This document shows positions 50,921 to 58,990 of a stretch of 64,000 bases of DNA, piece by piece; the stretch's first letter is position 1, and every line of letters starts with the position of its first letter. The notes below the pieces were generated by a model, which worked only from the letters and a program-made list of their open reading frames with translations, did no database searches and was not told where the DNA came from. Source of the stretch: UBA10646 sp046296295 (GTDB taxonomy: Bacteria > Bacteroidota > Bacteroidia > Chitinophagales > Chitinophagaceae); NCBI GenBank assembly GCA_046296295.1, contig JBKBLG010000005.1, positions 93,904-157,903 of the forward strand, given 5' to 3'. The position numbers and the translations under genes were made by a program.

Positions 50921-52321
50921 ATGAAGTATAAATTATTATCATTATGTGTAGCTGCGGGCGTTCTTTCCCTTACAAGCTGCGATAAAAAGCTAGATGTTGA
51001 GCCTCAACAAAATATTGATGCTACCACTGCTTTTCAAAACGACCAAGATCTCAACAGTGCTATGCTGGGTTGCTATTCACTATTAGGTACTGGCCAACTA
51101 TACGGTACTAACTTGCTCTTATTGCCAGATTTATTAGCGAGTAACAATGCTGCCGGAAGTACCACTGTAGATCGTTATTTAACATGGCAGGGTACTTTTC
51201 AGGGGCATCGTCAGGTATATAACAAAACCATGACACGTGATAATAGCGAAGCTAGCCGTGTGTGGATTCAAGCCTACCGTGCTATTAACAATGCGAACAT
51301 TATATTGGCTAACCTAAGCAAGGTGAGCAGTGCAAGCTTGCGTACTCAGCTAGAAGGCGAGGCTTTATTTGTTCGTGGAGTAATGCATTTCGAATTGGTA
51401 CGCTTGTATGGCTTGCAGTGGGGTGCAACACCAAACAATACACAGCCCGGTGTTGTTATTCGTACTAACCCTGTTACGAACGAAGCCGATGCATCTGTGC
51501 GTGTACCAAGAGCAACAGTGGCCGATGTGTATACACAGGTAATTAACGATTTAACAAGTGCTGCAGCAAAACTTCCAGATGATAATGGTACAAGGGCCGA
51601 TAAGTTCACAGTACTTGCATTCTTAAGTCGTGTGTATTTACAAAAAGCCGATTACACCAATGCTTTAAATGCTGCAAATCAAGTAATTAACAGCAATAAA
51701 TATCGTTTGAATGCCTCAGTGGCCGCTGTATTTAGCAATAAAAACACTGCAGAAAGCATTTTTGAAATCCAACAGAACGATCAAAATAATGCTGGTCAAA
51801 CCAACGATGGTATGGCTACCTTTTATGCAAGCATTCCTGGTATTGGCCGTGGCGATGCTCGCGTACCAGCTAACTTCCCAACTGTTTATCCGGCTGGCGA
51901 TTTAAGATCTACAGAATGGTATTACGCTGGTCGTAGTGCACGTCCTGGTACCTATTGTGCCAAGTGGCGTTCTTTCTCTCAGAACTTGCCAATAATTCGT
52001 ATCGCTGAGATGTATTTAACACGAGCAGAGTGTAATCTACGCCTTGGTAGTAATGTTGGTGCTACACCTGCAGCTGATCTTGCACAAGTACGTAATACTA
52101 CTCGTACTGGTACAACTGCCCCAGCTGTTCCAACACTTGCCGATGTATTGAACGAGCGTTACATTGAATTAGCTTTTGAAGGTGTTCGCATTCACGATGT
52201 ACGTCGGTTGAACTTAAACGTTGGCACGCGTCCTTGGAATAGCAACCAATTGGTAATGCCGATTCCTGCACGCGAGGTAGATGCTACTGGTGGTATTATA
52301 GCCCAAAACCCTGGCTACTAA
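50921..52321 (+). CDS. SusD/RagB-type nutrient-binding lipoprotein
   Basis: From ATG 50921 the protein has 466 residues. The lipobox LSLTSC gives a lipidated Cys at about residue 20, followed by DKKLDVEPQQNIDATTAFQND, typical of SusD. TPR-like helices follow (AYRAINNANIILANLSKV; LEGEALFVRGVMHFELVRLYG) and the C-terminus has NERYIELAFEGVRIHDVRRLN and NQLVMPIPAREVD. It partners the SusC protein 19 bases upstream and forms the lid over the barrel. A T-run terminator follows. Confidence 0.95.
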   Translation: MKYKLLSLCVAAGVLSLTSCDKKLDVEPQQNIDATTAFQNDQDLNSAMLGCYSLLGTGQLYGTNLLLLPDLLASNNAAGSTTVDRYLTWQGTFQGHRQVYNKTMTRDNSEASRVWIQAYRAINNANIILANLSKVSSASLRTQLEGEALFVRGVMHFELVRLYGLQWGATPNNTQPGVVIRTNPVTNEADASVRVPRATVADVYTQVINDLTSAAAKLPDDNGTRADKFTVLAFLSRVYLQKADYTNALNAANQVINSNKYRLNASVAAVFSNKNTAESIFEIQQNDQNNAGQTNDGMATFYASIPGIGRGDARVPANFPTVYPAGDLRSTEWYYAGRSARPGTYCAKWRSFSQNLPIIRIAEMYLTRAECNLRLGSNVGATPAADLAQVRNTTRTGTTAPAVPTLADVLNERYIELAFEGVRIHDVRRLNLNVGTRPWNSNQLVMPIPAREVDATGGIIAQNPGY

Positions 52322-52343
52322 TTATAACCTATACATGTTTTTT

Positions 52344-52381
52344 AAAGAGGCTGCCTCAATTGTTGGAGCAGCCTCTTTTTT
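52344..52381 (+). terminator. Intrinsic terminator of the SusCD pair
   Basis: AAAGAGGCTGC (52344-52354) pairs with GCAGCCTCTTT (52368-52378) over 11 bp and runs into Ts. The left arm resembles the GAGGCTGTCTC string at 63884. The rest of the 329-base gap to the next gene holds two word copies and the long palindrome at 52586. Confidence 0.9.
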
Positions 52382-52460
52382 GTATGGCAATAGCAAGTTT
52401 TTTGGTTCGAGTGTAACTCTTCAATACTTGCTGCACTCTGTACAACTAATCATTTAGCTA

Positions 52461-52473
52461 CCTTACGGTAAAT
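52461..52473 (+). repeat. Iterated word downstream of susD
   Basis: CCTTACGGTAAAT, one of the exact core copies, 140 bases after the susD stop and beyond the terminator. Confidence 0.75.
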
Positions 52474-52554
52474 ATGTGTATTTAGTATTCAAGTTATTGC
52501 TAGGTATGTAACATTGAAATGTAGGTTCAGCTAAAATGCTTTCACGGTTGTTAT

Positions 52555-52568
52555 CATTTACCGAAAGG
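52555..52568 (-). repeat. Degenerate word CATTTACCGAAAGG before a palindrome
   Basis: One mismatch from the core (A for T in the right half). It lies 17 bases before the palindrome at 52586. Confidence 0.5.
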
Positions 52569-52585
52569 TGTACGATATAAGGAGG

Positions 52586-52630
52586 TTTATACGCAAGAAG
52601 CTCGCCGTAGGCGAGCTTCTTGCGTATAAA
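52586..52630. terminator. 21-bp-arm perfect palindrome with C(GTA)G triloop
   Basis: Arms 52586-52606 and 52610-52630 flank GTA (52607-52609); the inner core is TCGCCGTAGGCGA. It lies 20 bases beyond the stop of the convergent PorG-like gene and has no T-run, though the outer AT-rich arms (TTTATA/TATAAA) may act in its place. Confidence 0.7.
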
Positions 52631-52650
52631 ATAAAATAAATATACTAATT

Positions 52651-53499
52651 CTAATTGGTTGGACAACGATAGCTGCTAAGGTTAAAGCTTAAGCCAAACT
52701 GCATGGTAACAAAACTATCTTTTTGCCTGCTATTACCACGTTGACGGCCTTTCACACCAATAGGAGCACCTGTTTCGTAGCTTCTGTCTTGTAATAACAT
52801 TCCTACACTTGGTGTGCCATTCGGGTTTAAACTAAAAGCATCGGGAGCATAGGTTAAACTCACATCATCTAAATAATCGGTATTGGTGAAGCGGTACGTT
52901 AGCTCTGTAAAAAAATTTAATTTTTCGTTGAATGCGTATTTAAAACCGAATGATAGCGGAATGCTTAAAGCCGTAGTACTGTAAGGCTTACGATCGGGGT
53001 AAGCGCTACTACCTTGGCCTTCGGTACCAATATCTCTAAGGTGGTATTTAACGCCATTAAGATAGGCATATGGGTCGTAAGCGAACATGCCTACGCCAAT
53101 ACCAATATAAGGTGTGTAATTATATCCTTCGAAGCCAGGTTGAAATTTAAAGAAGTTGAAATCGGCTACTATACTTAACTCCCAAATATCGCTATTAAAG
53201 CTAAGGTTACGGCGATATTGCGTTTCGTTACGGCTGTACATATCGCTATAACCTACTTGTACATAATTTGCCGCAAGGCGAAGGCCTACGTAGTTATTTA
53301 GCTGCTTTCTAAAAAATGCACCCGCCGCTACTTTAGGTCTGTTGATGGCTGCTCTGGTATTAAGATCGCCAAAATAATGACCAATTCCGGCAGAAACACC
53401 AAACTCGCCACTATGCACATATGGCTCTAAATATTGAGCTTTAGTGGTGGTAATGGTTGCGGCAGCGGTAACTGCTAACAATAAAAAACGTTTGAACAT
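52651..53499 (-). CDS. DUF6089 (PorG-like) outer membrane beta-barrel protein
   Basis: A 282-residue barrel with signal peptide (RFLLLAVTAAATITTTKAQ). HSGEFGVSAGIGHYFGDLNTRA, KVAAGAFFRKQLNNYVGLRLAANYVQVGYSD and WELSIVADFNFF match the DUF6089 family, whose P. gingivalis member PorG is an outer-membrane part of the type IX secretion system. Later strands include YTPYIGIGVGMFAYDPYAYL and FNEKLNFFTELTYRFTNTDYLDDVS. It may serve export of the sorting-domain protein at 24 kb; this is inference. A degenerate word copy lies in the gene (53266-53279). Confidence 0.83.
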   Translation of the reverse strand: MFKRFLLLAVTAAATITTTKAQYLEPYVHSGEFGVSAGIGHYFGDLNTRAAINRPKVAAGAFFRKQLNNYVGLRLAANYVQVGYSDMYSRNETQYRRNLSFNSDIWELSIVADFNFFKFQPGFEGYNYTPYIGIGVGMFAYDPYAYLNGVKYHLRDIGTEGQGSSAYPDRKPYSTTALSIPLSFGFKYAFNEKLNFFTELTYRFTNTDYLDDVSLTYAPDAFSLNPNGTPSVGMLLQDRSYETGAPIGVKGRQRGNSRQKDSFVTMQFGLSFNLSSYRCPTN

Positions 53500-53625
53500 A
53501 GTTGCAAAATAATACAGTTAGCGTAACGGTTGGCTTAAAAAGATAAAATATAACAATGATTACTTAGCTTTTTGCTAATTACTAAGTGGTAATAACGTTG
53601 TAATAAACCTTGTATTGCAGTAGGC

Positions 53626-54261
53626 TTAATCTATTTCTGTAACGCCTCCGGTAACGGTGAATTTCATAGCATCGGCGGCAGATACATTTTCAAGTGGTTT
53701 TATACGCTCTTTGGGCACAAAGTAGGTGATGCCTGAAATAGCATAGCTATGTGGAACATACACTGTAACATGGTTGGGCAAGTTAAACTCTGTTGCTGAA
53801 GCTTGTGTAATAAATCCGATACGCCATACATCGGTTGCATCAACATTTACCAATACGGGAGTGTCAAATTTCTTTTTGTTACCAGCGAAAGCTTCAAGAA
53901 AATCTTTAACTGAGCTGTAAATAAATTTAATGCCGGGGGTACGCTCTAAAACACGGTCTAATACTTCTACTAAGCGGCTTACAACAAAACTGCTACTTAT
54001 CCAGCCAATACCAACAACTAATGCTATAACTACTATAAATCCAGTACCTGGGGCTCGCTTTACGTAGCCAGAGGCATCAATTTCAACCATATTCGGGAAA
54101 ATGCGGTGGATGATATTGGGCAAAAAGCTATCTACTGTTTCAAATAACCACAGCACAACGGCAATCGTTACAGCAATAGGTGCAATCACAATGAGGCCTT
54201 GCAGAAAATACTGCAATATTTTTTTCCCGGTATAGCGGGCCTTTTGTTGTAGTTTGCTCAT
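53626..54261 (-). CDS. DUF502 family membrane protein
   Basis: A 211-residue protein with two membrane helices (FLQGLIVIAPIAVTIAVVLWLFETV; GTGFIVVIALVVGIGWISSSFVV) and a C-terminal domain IYSSVKDFLEAFAGNKKKFDTPVLVNVD...GFITQ...VTVYVPHSYAISGITYFVPKERI, the DUF502 signature. Its role is unknown; plant relatives (COV) affect vascular patterning. It lies downstream of the Cys/Lys-rich gene and is 126 bases before the PorG-like gene. Confidence 0.9.
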   Translation of the reverse strand: MSKLQQKARYTGKKILQYFLQGLIVIAPIAVTIAVVLWLFETVDSFLPNIIHRIFPNMVEIDASGYVKRAPGTGFIVVIALVVGIGWISSSFVVSRLVEVLDRVLERTPGIKFIYSSVKDFLEAFAGNKKKFDTPVLVNVDATDVWRIGFITQASATEFNLPNHVTVYVPHSYAISGITYFVPKERIKPLENVSAADAMKFTVTGGVTEID

Positions 54262-54329
54262 GTTAGGTACTAAAGTAATAGCTTAAGTAATTCAATCGAT
54301 GTTATTTATTTACGTAAACGACCTAAAAA

Positions 54330-54357
54330 AACCTCAAAGCAATAATACTTTGAGGTT
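54330..54357 (-). terminator. Intrinsic terminator after the small Cys/Lys-rich gene
   Basis: AACCTCAAAG / CTTTGAGGTT (10 bp) around an 8-base loop; on the minus strand it is followed by a run of Ts (54329-54325). It separates the small gene from DUF502. Confidence 0.85.
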
Positions 54358-54380
54358 TCTCTGAAAAGCAGATGATGCGA

Positions 54381-54563
54381 TTAAGCTTTTTTTGCTTCCT
54401 TCTTCTCGTCGTTCTTTTCAGTACCTTTTTCTTCTTTTTTGCAGCTCTTTTCTTTTTTGCAGCAGCTCTTACCTTTAGCACATTTTTTTCCTTCACCACC
54501 GCCGGCAAATGCTACACCGCTTACTAAAGCCGCAGCCATTACTAGTGTTAATACCTTTTTCAT
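54381..54563 (-). CDS. Small secreted Lys/Cys/Glu-rich protein
   Basis: A 60-residue protein with a clear signal peptide (KKVLTLVMAAALVSGVAFA) and a mature part of about 40 residues: GGGEGKKCAKGKSCCKKEKSCKK followed by Glu/Lys only. Four Cys in CAKGKSCCKKEKSC could bind metal or form disulfides. It has its own terminator, and starts 78 bases after psd. No family is recognised. The skewed composition but intact signal peptide and terminator favour a real gene. Confidence 0.65.
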   Translation of the reverse strand: MKKVLTLVMAAALVSGVAFAGGGEGKKCAKGKSCCKKEKSCKKEEKGTEKNDEKKEAKKA

Positions 54564-54641
54564 TAAAGTTGAATTTTAGATAAATGATGACTCTAAAATA
54601 ATCAATATTGTTACAGTGTTACACTGCCAAAAGTTAAAAAA

Positions 54642-55301
54642 TTAAACGAAAGTACCTAAAACGGTTACACCGCCCTTTACGGTTTGGTTCATTTCAACAT
54701 TCACCTTCGTACCAATTGGTAATAGAATATCAACCCTGCTACCAAATTTAATGAAGCCATATTCATCGCCTTGCTGTACTTGTTGCCCAACTTTAGTATA
54801 GTTACAAATACGTTTGGCTAAAGCACCAGCAATTTGTTTGAATAGTACTTCGCCATAGTTGTTTTTGACTACCACGCTCCAACGCTCGTTTTCAGTACTG
54901 CTTTTCGGATGCCAAGCCACTAAATACTTTCCTTTATGGTATTGGTTATAAACCACCTGACCACTAATGCCATTTCTGTTCACGTGTACATTCGCGGGGC
55001 TCATGAAAATACTTACCTGTAAGCGTTTGTCTTTAAAATATTCTTCATCGTATACTTCTTCAATCACAACAACCTTACCATCGGCCGGACAAATAATCTG
55101 TTGTGGGTTAACCGTAAGCTTACGATTGGGAATCCTAAAAAATGAAATGATAAACAACACTAATCCGAGTGTTACAATAAAAATAGTAGTTGCTAACCAA
55201 GGCATTTCGGCACTTAGAAACATAAAACTAATTACGTTGATAATGCCAAATAGTAAAGTTGCAATGCCAATACTTTGGTAGCCTTCGCGATGAATGGTCA
55301 T
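54642..55301 (-). CDS. psd: Phosphatidylserine decarboxylase (short, PSD-A type)
   Basis: A 219-residue proenzyme making phosphatidylethanolamine. Two N-terminal membrane helices (residues 11-50) precede the catalytic region ICPADGKVVVIEEVYDEEYFKDKRLQVSIFMSPANVHVNRNGISG, and the self-cleavage site is GS in FIKFGSRVDILLP (about residue 186), where Ser becomes the pyruvoyl group. It lies 39 bases downstream of cdsA on the same strand, so the two form a phospholipid unit; the pss gene is not seen here. Confidence 0.93.
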   Translation of the reverse strand: MTIHREGYQSIGIATLLFGIINVISFMFLSAEMPWLATTIFIVTLGLVLFIISFFRIPNRKLTVNPQQIICPADGKVVVIEEVYDEEYFKDKRLQVSIFMSPANVHVNRNGISGQVVYNQYHKGKYLVAWHPKSSTENERWSVVVKNNYGEVLFKQIAGALAKRICNYTKVGQQVQQGDEYGFIKFGSRVDILLPIGTKVNVEMNQTVKGGVTVLGTFV

Positions 55302-55340
55302 GATGCTATGAAATAATTTGGGGGTAAAGATAGTAGCCTG

Positions 55341-56252
55341 CTACCAACGTAACAGCATTTCTGTAAAAAGCCATACTGTAGGTGTTGCTAAAAGTAAGCT
55401 ATCGAAACGGTCTAAAAAGCCACCATGGCCGGGCATCATATTGCCGCTATCTTTAACGCCAGCCATTCTTTTGAGTTTGCTTTCTAACAAATCGCCAAGC
55501 GTACCTACTGTAGCAATAACGGCAGTGAGTGGTACTAACACTTGCCATGGCAATAGCTTACCTAATAAGCTAACTTGAAGTGCAGCTTCGTTAACGTAAG
55601 TATGTACAATAGGCGGTAATCCTAAGCTTACTACCCCAATAGCAAGTATAGCCCCACCGATGGTACCTTCCCAAGTTTTTTTGGGCGATATAGCAGAAAG
55701 TGGCGTTTTGCCAATGAGTGAACCAACAATATAAGCCATGGTATCGTTAATCCAAATAGTAGCAATAATGATAATTGGTATCCACTGTCCGGTTTGATGT
55801 TGCGAATCATCGCTATTTCTGAGTAATTGCATACACATCCAACTCAACGATAAATATATCCATCCAATTATTGTGTGTTTAATGGTATTGGTTTCTGTGT
55901 TTTTACCAATTACAATTATGCCTACAGGTAATGCTACCATACAAGTAAGAAACAACCAAGCACCAACAGCATCAAGTGCCAAGGTGCCGAAATTGTAATG
56001 ATGCCTTGAGGCAAGCAGTAGTAAAGCTTGTCCGAGTACAATGGCACCGTATTTATGAAAGGGTGTAATAGTTTTATATGCCGGATAAATAGCACCTACT
56101 AGTTGTTGATACTCCCACCAACAACCCGCGTGAATAATGCTGAACAACAATAAAAAGGTCCATTGGTTATAACATAGACCTAGCAGCATAATTGCTACAA
56201 AAAAAATAGCACTAATGCTTCGGGTTTTAAGCGTTTGTAAGTTCAATGCCAT
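55341..56252 (-). CDS. cdsA: Phosphatidate cytidylyltransferase
   Basis: A 303-residue membrane enzyme forming CDP-diacylglycerol. About eight helices; ISPKKTWEGTIGGAILAIGVVSLG and the CdsA signature LLESKLKRMAGVKDSGNMMPGHGGFLDRFDSLLLATP near the C-terminus, with the metal-binding Asp residues. The start at 56252 gives LNLQTLKTRSISAIFFVAIMLLG, the usual opening. It is transcribed with psd and is divergent from the aldehyde dehydrogenase. Confidence 0.95.
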   Translation of the reverse strand: MALNLQTLKTRSISAIFFVAIMLLGLCYNQWTFLLLFSIIHAGCWWEYQQLVGAIYPAYKTITPFHKYGAIVLGQALLLLASRHHYNFGTLALDAVGAWLFLTCMVALPVGIIVIGKNTETNTIKHTIIGWIYLSLSWMCMQLLRNSDDSQHQTGQWIPIIIIATIWINDTMAYIVGSLIGKTPLSAISPKKTWEGTIGGAILAIGVVSLGLPPIVHTYVNEAALQVSLLGKLLPWQVLVPLTAVIATVGTLGDLLESKLKRMAGVKDSGNMMPGHGGFLDRFDSLLLATPTVWLFTEMLLRW

Positions 56253-56318
56253 ATACGAATATAGTTACTGCACTGCTTCGTTTAAAACTATACTATCTTA
56301 GAAATCAATTACAAGATT

Positions 56319-57689
56319 ATGTTGCTACATATTCCACAGACACAACAACAGTATTTTAATACAGGTGCAACACTAAGCTATCATTTTAGAAAACAGCAAT
56401 TAATAGCGCTGCAAGCGGTTATTAGAAAGTATGAGCCGGCTATTTTAAAAGCTTTGTATACCGATTTAGGTAAGAGTGCCGAAGAAGCCTATGCTAGCGA
56501 AGTTGGTTTTACACTTAACGAAATAAAATATGCCTTAACTCACTTACGTAAATGGATGCAACCGCAATCGGTACGTACCAACTTGCTCAACCTGCCAGGA
56601 AGTAGCAAATTATATTACGATCCGCTTGGGGTGGTTTGCATCATTGCACCATGGAATTACCCATTTCAATTGTTAATAGCGCCGCTCATTGGTGCTATTG
56701 CCGGAGGCAATTGTGCAGTATTGAAACCGAGCGAGTTGGCGCCGGCAACATCGGCCTTAGTAGCTACTATGATAGCCGAAGTGTTTGAGCAACAATATAT
56801 TGCAGTAATTGAAGGCGAAGGGCATACTGTGTTGCCTGTATTGTTGCAAGGTTTTCGATTTGCACATGTTTTCTTCACCGGAAGTATTCCCGTGGGCAAA
56901 GCTATTTATCAAATGGCAGCAGCTCAGTTAATACCCGTTACTTTAGAGTTAGGAGGTAAGAGCCCTGCTATTGTTACTGCTAATGCTAATGTGAAAGTGG
57001 CGGCCGATAGAATTGTATTGGGCAAGTGCTTAAATGCCGGGCAAACTTGCGTTGCACCCGATTACTTGCTGGTGCACGAATCGGTATTTGATGCAACAAT
57101 TACAGCATTGAAAGATAGCATTGAGCGAATGTATGGTAAGCAACCTTTAACGAATACAGATTATCCTAAAATTATATCTGAGAAACGTTTTCAGCAATTG
57201 TTACAATATTTACCGCAAGGTACCATTGTACATGGTGGCAGATACGATGTTGCTTCCCGTAAAATAGAGCCTACTTTACTTACGCAAATAAAGCCCGATA
57301 GCACCATCATGCAAGATGAAATTTTCGGGCCTGTGCTGCCAATTTTCTGTTATAGCAATAATGCAGCAGCATTGCAAATGGTACAACAGCAACCTAATCC
57401 TTTAGCGTTGTACGTATTCACCAATAATAGTAGTGAAGAGCGTTTTTGGATGGAGCAAGTGCCCTTCGGTGGCGGTTGCGTGAACAACACGTTGTGGCAT
57501 TTGGCTAATGAACATCTGCCTTTTGGTGGCATTGGTAATAGTGGTATTGGTGTGTACCATGGTAAGCACAGTTTTTACACATTTACCCACGCGAAGCCTG
57601 TTTTAAAAACGCCAACTTGGTTTAATCCTGCTTTTAAATTTCCGCCTTTTAAGGGCAAAATGAAGTTGTTTAAAATGTTCATGAAGTAG
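56319..57689 (+). CDS. Aldehyde dehydrogenase
   Basis: A 456-residue NAD(P)-dependent dehydrogenase. The catalytic Glu is in PVTLELGGKSPAIV (about residue 210) and the nucleophile Cys in LNAGQTCVAPDYLL (about 244). VCIIAPWNYPFQLLIAPLIGAIAGGNCAVLKPSE, FTGSIPVGKAIYQMAA and MQDEIFGPVLPI are further family motifs. The C-terminus is of the short, membrane-associated type (fatty aldehyde dehydrogenase/coniferyl aldehyde-like, ending in basic KGKMKLFKMFMK). Substrate probably a long-chain or aromatic aldehyde. A degenerate word is in the gene at 57208-57220. Confidence 0.9.
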   Translation: MLLHIPQTQQQYFNTGATLSYHFRKQQLIALQAVIRKYEPAILKALYTDLGKSAEEAYASEVGFTLNEIKYALTHLRKWMQPQSVRTNLLNLPGSSKLYYDPLGVVCIIAPWNYPFQLLIAPLIGAIAGGNCAVLKPSELAPATSALVATMIAEVFEQQYIAVIEGEGHTVLPVLLQGFRFAHVFFTGSIPVGKAIYQMAAAQLIPVTLELGGKSPAIVTANANVKVAADRIVLGKCLNAGQTCVAPDYLLVHESVFDATITALKDSIERMYGKQPLTNTDYPKIISEKRFQQLLQYLPQGTIVHGGRYDVASRKIEPTLLTQIKPDSTIMQDEIFGPVLPIFCYSNNAAALQMVQQQPNPLALYVFTNNSSEERFWMEQVPFGGGCVNNTLWHLANEHLPFGGIGNSGIGVYHGKHSFYTFTHAKPVLKTPTWFNPAFKFPPFKGKMKLFKMFMK

Positions 57690-57722
57690 TAAGCTACCAT
57701 TACTTTGTGCGGAACATCCCCA

Positions 57723-58319
57723 ATGCGTATGCGTATTCCCCAAGCTTTAGCTAAAAAACTCTACCCTCTGTTAATGCGGGTACACAAGGTTTTTCGTTCT
57801 AATAGTGCTGTTAAGGTAGCGCCGCAAAAAACATTACCGCCAGAATCGTTTTACATTTTGGAGGCAACCGCTAACAACGGAACCATTGTAAGATTTAGCA
57901 CCCTTGCGGCTAAAAAAATTCTCATAGTGAATACTGCCAGCTACTGTGGTTATACAGCGCAATATGCCGAGTTGCAAGAGTTGTATCATCGTTACCGAAA
58001 TAGTTTGGTAATACTGGCTTTTCCCAGTAACGATTTTAAACAACAAGAGCCCGATACCGATGAAACAATTGCTCATTTCTGCAAAACAGAATACCGGGTA
58101 GCATTTCCGATAATGCTAAAAGTGCAAGTGCGAGGTGGCTTAGGCCAGCATCCGGTATATTATTGGCTATCGCACGAACACAAAAATGGATGGTGCAATC
58201 AAAAACCGGTATGGAATTTCTGCAAGTATTTGATAGATGAAAAAGGCCGACTGACTCACTTTTTCGATCAAACCGTAAGCCCACTCGATACTATTGTAAC
58301 CAATGCTATTGAAAACTAA
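57723..58319 (+). CDS. Glutathione peroxidase family protein
   Basis: From ATG 57723 the protein has 198 residues; family members usually have about 160, so there is a basic N-terminal extension. VNTASYCGYTAQYAEL carries the peroxidatic Cys at about residue 75, and LAFPSNDFKQQEPDTDE and WNFCKYLIDEKG the supporting motifs; the usual Gln of the second motif is Asp here, as in many bacterial members. A frame upstream to a TTG at 57705 is possible. It may use thioredoxin rather than glutathione. It lies 33 bases after the aldehyde dehydrogenase. Confidence 0.88.
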   Translation: MRMRIPQALAKKLYPLLMRVHKVFRSNSAVKVAPQKTLPPESFYILEATANNGTIVRFSTLAAKKILIVNTASYCGYTAQYAELQELYHRYRNSLVILAFPSNDFKQQEPDTDETIAHFCKTEYRVAFPIMLKVQVRGGLGQHPVYYWLSHEHKNGWCNQKPVWNFCKYLIDEKGRLTHFFDQTVSPLDTIVTNAIEN

Positions 58320-58359
58320 TGCGTTATTGGGGGCGGTAATCAAGTAATATAATTTTTGG

Positions 58360-58881
58360 ATGGCTTTCGAGATAAATCAAAGCCCAACTAAAATTACAAC
58401 CGAACAAATTATAGCATTGCAACCAAGAGGAACATTTCCTAAGAGTACCACAGCAGCATTGGCTAATAGCTTGCCGCGGGCACTCAATGGTAGTATCATC
58501 TTGTTACCTGCAAGGCCGCTACCCAAACAAAGGTATTATAACAGCGGCAGCGTTACAGAGCCGATACTTTGATACAGTTAACTGCCATACAATCTAACAT
58601 ATCATCGTACAGAACAGGTTGTGTACCTTACGGTAAAAGATGTGCATCGTAGCAAAAAGTAGCATCACGATTTTGGTATTTTCGGGTGAGCTTATCAACC
58701 TGCTAATGGTGCTGAAGCGAGTACATTTCGATTAAGCAAGCATATCAATAGCAGACGCTTTAATCTATTGATACACGAAATAGGGGATACCGCACGATTA
58801 CCACATGGTACAACATCCAACTGTTACCTGCGAGATGCTCATGGTAAGATGATTCAAGGTAGCCTCGATGCTTTTTGGTAG
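58360..58881 (+). pseudogene. Unidentified gene inactivated by four in-frame stops
   Basis: One continuous frame of 174 codons holds protein-like sequence (ALQPRGTFPKSTTAALANSL; LTYHRTEQVVYLTVKDVHRSKK; HHDFGIFG; AYQPANGAEASTFRLSKHIN; RRFNLLIHEIGDTARLPHGT; NCYLRDAHGKMIQGSLDAFW) interrupted by stops at 58570, 58579, 58660 and 58687. The last two (TAG and TGA) sit where Trp codons fit, suggesting G-to-A changes. I recognise no family. An exact copy of the iterated word (58626-58638) lies inside. The frame keeps coding character to the last codon, so decay is recent. Confidence 0.65.
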
Positions 58882-58903
58882 TGCTTGTAAGCCTAAGCTC
58901 GTT

Positions 58904-58920
58904 CATTTACGTAAGTAATA
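58904..58920 (+). repeat. 17-mer CATTTACGTAAGTAATA
   Basis: Identical over 17 bases to 17634-17650, 41 kb away, and next to a terminator-like hairpin in both regions of use. Belongs to the TTACGTAA subfamily of the iterated word. Confidence 0.7.
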
Positions 58921-58931
58921 CTGCATAAAAA

Positions 58932-58952
58932 AGCTCCGCCAAAGGCGGAGCT
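58932..58952 (-). terminator. Terminator of the thiolase gene
   Basis: AGCTCCGCC / GGCGGAGCT (9 bp) around AAA. On the minus strand it is followed by six Ts, so it ends the thiolase transcript, 39 bases past its stop. The C(AAA)G loop departs from the C(GNA)G type. Confidence 0.85.
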
Positions 58953-58990
58953 GTGTACATTCACGTATAGGTAAAGGTGCGTACAATTAC

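Noticed and set aside
54323..54508. Lys-rich alternative frame over the small Cys/Lys-rich gene
   Set aside because: A frame-shifted echo of the AAG-rich coding sequence; it runs through the terminator and lacks a signal peptide.
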